Assembly: GCA_012845835.1 (NCBI GenBank)
Contig: JABAKD010000012.1
Span: 806,001-870,000, forward strand
DNA length: 64,000 nt
Origin: Undaria pinnatifida
Lineage: Eukaryota > Sar > Phaeophyceae > Laminariales > Alariaceae
Direction: 5' to 3'
The position numbers and the translations under genes were made by a program. This document shows, piece after piece, positions 49,473 through 60,318 of this stretch; the stretch's first letter is position 1; every line of letters starts with the position of its first letter. The notes under the pieces were generated by a model, which made no database searches, was not told where the DNA came from, and saw nothing but the letters and a program-made list of their open reading frames with translations.

Positions 49473-50015
49473 GGCAAGATTATGGTAGCAGAAGTCTCGA
49501 GTGCCAGTTTAAATTTTCATGACTGTAAGTTTTTTTTATGAAGAACGCACCGGTGCGCACCGGTGCGTTCTTAAAAAAAAATACAGTTGTCAAAATTTAA
49601 ATTGGCACTCGAGACTTCTGCTACCATAATCTTGCCCTCCAAATAAAAATAAACATTTTTATGAAGAACGCACCGGTGCGCACTGGTGCGTTCTTTATAA
49701 AAAAACTTACAGTCGTCAAAATCTAAACTGGCACTCGAGACTTCTGCTACCATAATCTTGCCCTTCAAAGAAGATTATGGTAGCAGAAGTCTTGAGTGCC
49801 AGTTTCAACTTTTACGACTGTAAGTTTTTTTATGTTTATTTTTCTTTGGAGGGCAAGCTTATGGTAGCAGAAGTCTCGAGTGCCAGTTTAAATTTTTACG
49901 ACTGTAAGTTTTTTTCATGAAGAACGCACCGGTGCGTTCTTCATAAAAAAAACTTACAGTCATGAAAATTTAAACTGGCACTCGAGACTTCTGCTACCAT
50001 AATCTTGCCCGCCAA
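49473..50015. repeat. Central array of six ~90-bp units in orientations + - - + + -
   Basis: The unit runs from GCAAGATTATGGTAGCAGAA through CTCGAGTGCCAGTTTAAA and GACTGTAAGTTTTTTT to GAAGAACGCACCGGTGCG. Approximate units: 49473-49556 (+), 49557-49648 (-), 49660-49766 (-), 49767-49845 (+), 49846-49930 (+), 49931-50015 (-). The order is its own reverse complement. Neighbours meet either at ACCGGT palindromes or at the GATTATGG end. 49918-49943 is a perfect 26-bp palindrome. Confidence 0.9.
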
Positions 50016-50276
50016 AGAAAAGTAAACACTCTGCCGTCCGGGACGAACATGAGCCCGGCATAAGAAAGCCCCGCTTCTTCACCTCCGTGTGTCTCAATAG
50101 CGCACCACCCACGCGCGGTGCCCCACCTTGCCACCACCCTGCCTCCACCACAGGCCACACCGGATGGATTCCCGGTGCCCCCCCCGTCCGCCTGGAAAAT
50201 GACCGACAGGGTGATCAGAACCGCGCGTGTCGCGGTGCTCCCTGCGCCGACGTTCGCGCGAAAGTGTGCACGGGCC

Positions 50277-52867
50277 TCAAGAAGGCATGGAAATCCTGGC
50301 GGGAGGTGCCCCCGGGGATACGGGAGCATTGTCGGCGTCACCGGACGTGCCGATATCGAAACCGCGTGCAAGCACCTGCGCAAAGGTGAGGGGTGTGTCG
50401 AGGCCACCCACCACCCGAGGGCGGGTTGCTACCAAGAGAGAGGGCGTGGCAACGTTGTCGGCGGGTGTGGATGTGCCGAAACCGCGTGCCAGCACCTGCG
50501 CAAAGTTGAGAGGCGTGTCAAGGCCGTCCACCACCCGAGAGCGGGTTGATGCCGGGGGTGAGGACGTGACGACGTTGTCGGCGGGTGGAGACAGGCTGGA
50601 ACCGCGAACAAGCAGGTCTGGGAAGGTGAGCTGCGTGCCGGGTGCATCTATCACCTCCACCTCCCGCTCTTCTTGGGCGTGCCCTCCCCCGGACCCTTCC
50701 GCACCACCACCACCACCGCTACCGCCACCGACATCGCCACCTCCACCGCCGCGGTAGACCTGCTCGGCATGGGGTCCCGAAACGACGGGGGGAGGGGCGT
50801 CCTCTCCTCCAAAGCTCCGTCCCAGGGAGAACAATGTGTTGGCCAGCCGGTTGGCCAGCGCCACGGGAACCACACCGGGAAACGGTGGGGGGGGAGGGTC
50901 CACCCCCCCGGCGATCTCTTCGATGGGGGCAACGGCCACACTTGCACGGTCCGCTTCAGCAAAGTGGCCTGCAGCAGCTGGCAGTGCTACGCCATCTCCT
51001 GCCTCTCCAGCCCCAGTCCCCCGAGGCACATGAACGGCCGCAACGTCGATCCCCCCCCCCACGTGCAGTGCAGCGACAGGGAGGGGCGCGAGGTCAACCC
51101 ACTCCATGGACGGCACGTGCTGGGCCCCGTCTTCCGGTTCCTCCTCCGCGGGTTGTCCCACCAAGAGGAAGTGGGAAGAGCGTCGTCCCTCTCCAGCCAA
51201 GATTCCTCCCGAGGTGTCCCCACCGCGACCGGCGCTGGGGCTAGCTCCAGCGACGAGTGCTGCTGCCGACAACCCGGACGAAGCAGCGACGGTGACCGTA
51301 GAACCCGTCCCTGTTGTGTTGCCAGCCAGGGGAATCAAACCCTCGCCCCCGCCGTCGTCACCGCCCACGATGGCAGCCACTTCCGGTGCAGGAAGGTCGA
51401 CCCCAGGGAACGGAGCAATCTCAGGCGGGGGAGCAATCTCAGGCGGGGGAGCGATCTCAGGTGGAAGAGCGAGCCCAGGCGGGGGAGCGAGCCCGGGCGG
51501 GGGGGCGAACACGGGAGGGGGGGTGATCCCAGGCGGGGCGGAGATCCCAAGCGGGGGAGCAATGAGCGCTTCCTCGAGGGCGGCCGTCTTCGACGCCAAG
51601 TCGCGAAGGATTTCGGTCATTGTCGACATTTTAGGTTGTTTCATGGGGTTGCGGGATACCGCCTGTTCGAGCACCTCGCACAGCTGAAGAAACGGGGAAC
51701 ATTGCATATGGCAAAGGTGGGAAGGCGAAGCGGTCGAGAGGACTGGGTTAACTAACTTTGCTGCGGTTGCTGAGGAACGTACCCTCGTTAACGTTCTGGC
51801 GGTCGATCAAAGAAGCATGAAGCAGACGAGGGGGCTCTGAATGCGTACGTACTGGAGTTTCGTGGTGGAGAACAAAGCAAATCATTGCACGGAAAACTCT
51901 ACTGCCCTGTGCCCTGCTAATCGTTGGTATAGACTAAGGCTGGCTATGTTATGTGTATAATACTGATATGTGATTGCGCTCATTTTCAGACCGTGGTTGA
52001 CGTCTGTTGAATTGCATGCTGACATTTTCCCCTGTCCCCTAGGAAATCGGTTTTTGGGGCTTGGAACATCAGGTCTAGCGCTGGTGTTGCGAATTCCAAA
52101 ACAACAGCAAATCACACTGACCGGTAGCACCTTTTGATAAAATGGATTGTTTTCGCTGGGTCGCGAAAAGTGGACTTGTTTTACGTGTAAATTGCGCGGA
52201 TTTTGGCCTTCATTTTCCCGTGTAATTTATAGGGTATTCATCAGAAACATCGCAGTTTTGACAAGAAGTAGATCCAAAACGAGATAAAAATATTTTGCTC
52301 AACTATGCCTGATTTGGTCGTTTTGAACGGCATTCGGTCGCTGAACAACGTTTTTTCGTCACCCATAACCACTGAAGTAAGGGTACCAAGTGCGTCGCTT
52401 TCAGGATAAGAACATTACACCAATGACAGTTGCCGTTGTATTGAGGGTAAATAGGAATCAGCAAAAAAAACATGCGACCTTTTGTTTCTAGTTCGTTGCC
52501 CTTCTTGTTTCTGTGTGCGAAACGCCTCATCAAACAACGCAAACGTGGCCTCGCGATGTACGACTAACAGGCCAGATAAGAAAGCCAAAACCTTGCCCAT
52601 GAATCTTTTTCCTGTTCATACTCCGAGTTTGGCTACCCATGCTGCTGCTGATGGTGATGATGATACACAGTACCTAGTAGACGACAGAGTGCATCACACT
52701 ATTGACGGGGTACATACGCTCGCAAGCACCAATCACCACCACGAATTGATGCCGCAGAAACTCACGTTCGACATATCTGACTGGGGCAGATTCGCGTTGA
52801 AGTTGACTGCCTTGAGGAAGATCCGGGGGAGGCTTCCATCGTTCATGGTACGCAAGATGACCTCGTC
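50277..52867 (-). pseudogene. Truncated duplicate of the last two kinase exons (right palindrome arm)
   Basis: Mirror image of the left-arm fragment: exon 52867-52766 and exon 51683-50277. The 476-residue reading frames around the large exon differ between the arms at only four visible positions (A/S in the proline repeat, C/S, G/D, I/M). It shares the loss of the subdomain XI arginine, so the change predates the palindrome or was homogenised between arms. Confidence 0.75.
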
Positions 52868-53181
52868 CTGGATACACATAAAAAAAATGCGACAAATAGC
52901 AGGGTGTATATTTGCCGCAAGCACGCATCAGGACCGCCGCACAGTATATGCTGAGTATATAGGTCAGCGCGCGACAGTCAACCCGACACATATTGGACAA
53001 TGCTGGGGAATGTATCTCCATTAGAACTGCACCCAGGTTTTAAGATCGAAAACTGCTTGGAATGAGTATGGAACAGCGTTTGCAGTTTTAAAGGGGTTAC
53101 TTTAGGAACATAACGGTACGCACGCAACACGCGATGTGTACACGTAGCAAAAGTTGGGGGGGGCGGCGCACCCTCCATACC

Positions 53182-53737
53182 GGGAAATAAATTAACCCAT
53201 TGAAGCTGTCGTCCATATGCAAGTCCGCCTCACAAGCGGTTCTTGGAGGGATGCGTTTCACCCTTCATGCGACTCGCCGAACACCTTACAACTCTCTTCG
53301 CGTTTGTGCAAGCAATGTCTGCCTGGTCGGTGAAAACCCGAAATGACATTGTAGGGATGCGAGGATCTATACCATTTTTGTTTTCTTCTTTTTTTCCCAC
53401 ACTTTTTCTTTCCAGCTTCTGGACAAGCCGTGGTCACAGGTGTCGTCCCTTCTTCCCCCCGGTTCTTGCCTTCAATTTTTATCGCGCATAGGGTTCAGCA
53501 GTCCAACTGCTCGTCGATTTTTCATCGAGTGTTGCTATCTCACGCTCTCGCGCTTTCCGCAAGTCAATTTGTGCACAAGAAAAAGTCCCAACGAATTTAT
53601 ACGAGTATGCACTCGGCGGGGCTCGAACTCACGAAACTGACAAATACCAGGCTCGAGGATAACCTGATACGCCACCGGGGCGACCATATAGTCATACGAC
53701 TACGGCCATGCACGAATATCGGGTGCCCCCCCCCCGC
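53182..53737 (-). repeat. R1 repeat split by a SINE (right arm)
   Basis: Mirror image of 45745-46300, including the oligo-C/oligo-G boundary near 53728. Confidence 0.7.
53377..53685 (-). mobile_element. tRNA-derived SINE, mirror copy (right arm)
   Basis: Reverse-complement image of 45797-46105, with the same interruption of the R1 repeat. It shows that the insertion predates palindrome formation. Confidence 0.75.
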
Positions 53738-56700
53738 TTCATCGAGTCGAGACCGATGGTAATCCAGCATAAACGGAAAGATTTTGAAACACAATGTTAT
53801 AAACACGTCAGCTGTGAGTTCGATAAATTTATGGTCGATACTCATGCAAGCTGCGTGATACACCTAATTTTGTTACTACAATGGAGGAGTTAAAAATGAC
53901 ACACGATATGCATGAAGATATATGGAAATGTGGCGAGCTCAAGCATTACTTAATTCTTTCAAAATCATCCACACTGTTGTTGTGGGCAGCACACGTAATA
54001 AAATAATTAGAATAGTAATAAAACCATTGCACACATCTGCTGGGGGTCGATGAACTGCCATGACCGTGACCATGACCGTGCCGGGTCGTTGAACCTGTGT
54101 TGACACACACCAGAGTTTATTCTCAAACTCTCGAGCAACGGCCGACCTACACCGCCTGCCGGACTGAGCGAGCCGCCGCAGCTCATGCGATTCCCATGGT
54201 GTGGACATGCACCACCACGATCTATACCGGCGCGTGAACGCTAGTCCACACACCTATATGGCGGGTCACCTCAACAAGAAGGCAGACCATTGAAAAAAAA
54301 CGAGTAAACACTGAAACAGCCGCACCGCAACGCCCCCCCCCCCGGTCCTGCGCGTACAGCCCCTCTTGCCGAACGGCCCATACAGGGAGCAACAGCCGCA
54401 GCACCACAAGATCTACCCCTAACCCCGTGTTTACAGCTCCTTTAGCCTAGCAGTAGATAAAATCACCCCATCTCACCTGCGAGATGATTGCGTACTCCTG
54501 ACGACTTATGGCTGTTGCCGCCACATTGAGCAGAATAAGGCCATGTGGACCCGCGGCAGGTTACCCCCCCCAGAGAGCTCGATCAGTCCTATGAGATAGA
54601 ACCGCAGATACGTACTTCAACGAAGGGCCGTCTCATCCTAATAGTGTTCCGCGAGTCTGTTTAAGCGGTGAGGGATAGGGTTGGGGAGGGTCGTGGGGGG
54701 AGTGGGGTTGGCAGCGCTACTATCCCGATTTCGTCGGGTCCTGCATGTGTATGTGCGTGTTCAGGAATGGGACGAGGGGGGGGAAGCCTCGCGAGGAAGT
54801 CACCGTCATCGATGGCAACAACCGAGCAATCTTCCCTTACCTATAGCGCGTGCGGTCGTGACGGCAACACGTGGGGGATGGGCGGCTTGCCTTGCCTCGC
54901 CCTGCATTACCCCGCCACCCTTGCTACATTACGTGCTGCCGTGTATAACGGGTGTACCACGAGCATATATTGTACACGCGCCGCATCTGCCGCTACCGTT
55001 TACTGCTGCTGTGATAACACGATGTATAGACTTGTACCACCCCGGCGCCAAACGCTTGGTGGTCGCGGCACACGTCACCAGATCAGTTGTGTACTGTCTA
55101 CGCAGATGTTACCAGGTACAACGACTAACGATCTGCGAATAGTCTTGAGGATACAACCTACAAAAATAAACGGGCCGCACGATGGCCAAGCAAAACCACG
55201 ACGATAGAGGAGTATACACCACCAAAACGGAAACGCCCGTCGCCAAACAAGGTACCCGCGCTAGAAAAGCCTCCGCAACATCAAAACCCGAATCTCACCG
55301 CCAAGCATCGACTAGCTTTCGCGCCATTCCGTCGGAACCCCAGTACGTCCAGTATTAATAGTCGGTCGCTAGACTCGCGATTCCCCGCTCCGATTCTTCG
55401 ATCCGTCTCTACCCCACCCTGCCCCGCTCCTCGCTTCACAAACGCCTTCGATTTTCGAAACCTATGTCAGGACTGACAAGGCCGGAAAATTACATATATA
55501 CGAAACGGAAAAAAGGAAAAAATACGGCCGACGCGAGGGAACAAGTACCCGGTGGTACCTGGTGTTGAAGTAGGGGCAGTAGTAGTGGTAGTAGTAGTAG
55601 CAGTAGCAGTGTAGTAGTAATAGTAGTAGTAGTGCTCTTCGCAACCAGCAATGGAAAACGAAACGAGGGATTCGAACCAATCGCACCTGTCTCCTCCTGG
55701 GGGAATGGTGGCCTCTCCAATCAGAAAGGGTAAGGTCATGTATCATTTATGCATGTCGACGCGTCAAACGTTTCGACGGGGCCGTCCAGCACCTAGACGC
55801 AGCCCTGCTGCTGAACATCGGGTACAATATTGCTGTCGTCTGCAAAGCAAGCATCTGATATAATACTTACACACGCATAGTAACCCCTTTTACTATTACC
55901 AAAACCGTGTTAATGCACACTAATTCCAAGTCGTTCGCCCCCTACTTTATGAGCTGCGTCCTAGATGGGGTACCGGAGCTATCCTACTACTACCCTTTTT
56001 GAAGCTGCACCTGCTAGTAGCGCCAAGAAATGCACTCGATCCGAGTGCAAGTGCACCATTGCACATGGCATGAATGTCACCATTATAGTCCGAGATTGCG
56101 AGCCTGTCTTATTCCGTCCAGGGGCTTTGCGGGGCTCAAGCACGAAGATCAGTCAGGCTGTAAGGCCGTGAGTACGTGCACCACAGCCACCACAGCCAAC
56201 AAAGTCACCACGGCCATCACGGCCACCATAGCGAAGACCGTCTTGGAGCATGGAGCATGTGCGACCTGGGAAGCTACGAAACGGGTACATCAGAACAACC
56301 ACACACCTTGGAAGGCAGACATTAATCAGATTGCTGGTCTTGAAAATGATCGCCAGACCCCAGCTCTTCGTAGGGCGCGTTTTCCACCTTCACCAACAGC
56401 AGCAGATCCAAAACGGCCGAAGGCGAGGGCGGGCGTTTGCATGTTTAAAGTGGCCTGCTTAATGTTGCACGTAGGCTATGTCCGGTAAACTGTCGTATTA
56501 AAATCGCCTGTTGCAACGGCAATAACGTTGTTGTCGCATGTTTCACGTTGCACAATGTAGTGAAAAGCATGTTGAACCCATCTACCACCTCAAAAACGGT
56601 TCTACGGCACGAAATCCAACTACATTGTCCCCAAAACAACATCAATAAATAGTATCAATATTAATGTATCAATAGTACATTTCTGGATGTGTTGACGTTA

Positions 56701-57332
56701 CTAATACATACTTAACGTTGCAAGTGACCGTTGCAGTATTTCATATCGCAATGCTACTGAAATCTGAAATGCAGAGCTGTCCATCTGGCATGTATAGCAG
56801 GCGGTATCGTAGCAGGCGACACCACAGGAGAGAATCAGCCGTGGAAAAACGTGCACAGCACGTAGCCGATACCACCTGAGGGTACGACGATCGTGGCCCA
56901 TATCAAAAGCACGGCAAGACAGCACAGCTGCTATAAAATTGTAAAATATAGCACATCTAAGCTCTGTTGCATTGGCGGTGTGTTGGCAATATTTTAATAC
57001 TGCTAACCTGCACTGAACCGTTCTACGCAGAGACGTCGAGGCGTGTACCGTATAATACTAGCACCGCCTAGCCCAAGGCCAAGGACCGGCTGCAGTTGAG
57101 TGCTGCAGTTAAGTGAGACGACGTCATGACGTCATGACAATAAAAACCCACCGCACTTAAGGAGGGCGTCCACCGTTGTACGTATGCTATATATTACGAT
57201 CAATAGTCAGATGTTGCACGCTCTTCCCATGCTAGACTAAGGAACACACCGGTGAAACGTCGATAAAATCGCACTCATCGTGTTATGATGTTTTGATTGA
57301 TACCAATGGCTCTCAGACTACCCAAATGGTTG
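53702..57332. repeat. Block C copy 3 (right arm)
   Basis: Mirror of 42150-45780, and so in the same orientation as 3236-7075. Confidence 0.9.
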
Positions 57333-58985
57333 AAAGTCGCCGAGAAGCTCGTTCTGACGTCTACTATTAATACCTTCGACTTCGGGGAGATAATTGATGC
57401 GGCGTGCTTATAGTTCAACGTTGAGGAAAGGCGAAGCGTCAAACATTAACAATGGTTGATTGTATAATGTCTCGAGGAAATGCTCCACCAGATTTCTATG
57501 AATACTATCAATACGCCAGTGGGCTGGCTGGACTTCGCGGCTAGGAATTACGTTATTGTTGTGCATAGGGTATGACTATGTCAGTATAATGTTGCTACAT
57601 GGGCTGCGGAGTACATGTCAGGGGAAAGGCTTACTAGTTACTAGTTACTCACACCACTCCTCCAAGTCTCAAGGCCAAAGTCGCACAGGGGCCACAGCTA
57701 CGGTGATAAATTGTTTGAGACCGTTGGGGGGGGGGGTGATTTTGGGCGGGTACCAATGTAAAAAAAGCCAGATATTATCGGAAATCCCGTGCTGACATTT
57801 CTGGTGGCGACATAATCGCTCCGGCTTTACGGGGCGTCATCGTAGGGGTCGATTTTTGTGCTGCACATGCACCCCAGTACTCGTACCTGCCTGAGCGTGC
57901 CGGTTGCTCGATAAAGTGCTCGCTACAGCGCGGGCACCACCGTTAAAAATCAGGTATTACAATTGCGCTGCTTTACAAAAGGAACAACCCTACTCACGGC
58001 AATCACCACACGTGGAGCCACAGACGAGTCAGTCAGACGCAAAGACGCCCAGCTCTGCGAAATACAAACTACCGTAGGCAATAAATTGAAATACACATAT
58101 AACCAACTACCACCGCATATAATGATGTATACCACCCGGGCTGTTGTATGTCACACCCTTACCCGGGTGATGACATATTTTATATCCCACAACAAGCACC
58201 CGATTTATCATCCGGATACGGTGTATATCACACCCCCTGCGGTGTCATGCCCCATAATCATTAAGACACTCCCAAAAAACATGGAAACCTGCTCCCCCGG
58301 GCTGCAGGGCGGGCATGGCAACGACCTTCCTACCGGTCGCTTGTGGTCAACTTCAACCGCGCACGCCTGGCCAGACCAAGACGACCCCACACCTAATCGT
58401 AACCCTAGCCAGTTCTTTGGGAGGCCCGACGTCAGCAGGTGCAGTCGCGCGACTCCGTAGCGTGCCTGTAGTGTGGCAGTCCTTTGTAACCACTGACAGC
58501 ACACCTCCTAGAGTATGTGTTTGTTGATCCCTGCGAAGCGTAGAGGGCTTACCCGTTGAGCTGACAATAGTGGGGTAGTGGAGTCACCGGTATGAAGACA
58601 AGTATAAGACGTACATATATATATATATTACGTTGCTCCTAGCCAAGGCACATCGAGGAGAGGAGAAGACTCACTCGGTAGAAGAAGCACAACGAGGAGC
58701 ACAACGAGGAGTGGTGACGAAATACCCAAAATCATTCCACCATCCCGATATACCGCTACGATGTAGCCAACTTATCACTGGGAACCCCTACAATACTCAA
58801 CCGTGATCATATCCGCATCATATCCAAGCATACAATCAACAGTATGCCACCTCGATCGGAAATGCGACTTGTCAAACTCAAAACGACCACCAAATGTATC
58901 ACCGGGGGACGTTGTGTATCAAAACTCTCGGAGTATACCACACCAGGTGATACTTGTTTTGGAGCCCCAAAGGTTGAAGCCGGGG

Positions 58986-60318
58986 GACGCTGTACAACAT
59001 TATACCTGGTATGTATATTGGCGTTGGCGTTGGTTGGCAACGACGCTGCAAAATCTGCCAATCACTGCGTGAGCTAGGCAACCAGGGTACTTGTTTCTTT
59101 TTTTTTTGGCGGTCACGCCGTGATGGTTATCAAGTTAGCCCATATTGTGAGGGATGGGGAACCCTAACTCCGCACAAGGGGAATGATCGCATCACGTAGT
59201 GTGAATATGGTGAGGCACCCACAAGGCAGTTACATAGTAATACCCATTGCTGCCTCTGGAGAGGCCACACCAGAAAACAAGGTAACTCATTGGCGGCGTA
59301 ATCCTTAAGCAAGAAAGCAGGCACAAGGTGCCGAAGACTCTTACAAGCGGTTCTTGGGAGGATACAGTTCATCCTTCATGCGACTCGCCGAACACCTCAC
59401 GGCGCTTCACGCTTGGTGCAAGCAATGTCTGCCTGGTTGGTGAAAACCCGACGTGCTCCGTCCGGGCATAGTATGGATGCGAGGGTCTATGGCCATACGA
59501 CTACGGCCATGCATAAACTGAGTACAATCCCCTTACCCTCCCGCTGACGGCGAAACAGGACGGCGATAGGATAAGCAAGCAGGTTTTACGTAATATATGG
59601 AAAAGCGTACGTAATGAGCGCCCAAACGTTGGAGGTGTCTCTATTAGGAGTAGGAACGGTGCTCCGTCTCGAAAGGGATGCGTGGTCAATGGTCAAATGA
59701 CTAAGGCAAGCAACAAATGAGTGCGCCACCCCCCCCCCTCCCCCCTCCTTTCCCCCCCTACGCCCCCCCCCCCCCGCCCCGTTAAAAACTCCGCCCTCCC
59801 CTCACGGGCGATACGACTTACAGGACATACTTCGAAGTACATGATAAACTGATTCATTCCTACCACAGCCGTCAGGTTATCGTCCAAAAAACGGGTTTTA
59901 TACTTTCCGCGCACAGATTGAATCCCCCCCCCCCCCGCCCCCCACGCCTCCTTTTCAACCCCCCGCCCCTAAAAACTCCGCCCTCCCCTCACCGGGTATA
60001 CGAATTACGGGATATGCTTGATAAACTGATGCATTCCTTCCACAGCCGTCAGATTTTGTCTCACCCAAAAAATGAGTTGTATAGTTTCCGCGCACAGATT
60101 GATTAACACCAGCCTGTTGACCCTGGCACAAGATATGTACCCTGCTGTAGTTCTAAGGGGAGTCGCCGACCTATATCCTTCATGCGGACACACCCAGTAA
60201 AACGCGCGATCGGATTATCACACACAGCTTGCAAAGATGAGTTTCGACGAATTCTTCGTTCTCACAGCTGGAGTGTATTTTAATTTTTATAACAATAAAT
60301 ACCCGTGGGCATTACATA
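58986..60318. repeat. Flipped segment at the end of the right arm
   Basis: Matches 37783-39106 in direct orientation although the palindrome predicts reverse complement. Its left junction follows GGGGG and its right junction shares CATA with the next segment. Counterparts of 39107-40497 and 37720-37782 are missing. Confidence 0.9.
59110..59525 (-). repeat. R1 repeat in the flipped outer segment
   Basis: Same orientation as 37915-38332 even though it lies on the opposite palindrome flank. This is direct evidence that 58986-60318 is inverted relative to the expected mirror. Confidence 0.7.

Larger units (their letters stand above)
40498..58986. repeat. Giant near-perfect palindrome, two ~9.2-kb arms centred at ~49741
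   Basis: Features in 40498-49740 reappear in reverse complement at coordinates summing to 99482 (up to 99485 near the outer ends) in 49742-58986. This holds over at least 15 checked landmarks, including both kinase fragments, the SINE and the block C segment. Differences are single bases and short oligo-G or indel changes. Symmetry ends abruptly at 40498 and 58986 after the shared string CCGGGGG. Confidence 0.95.
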
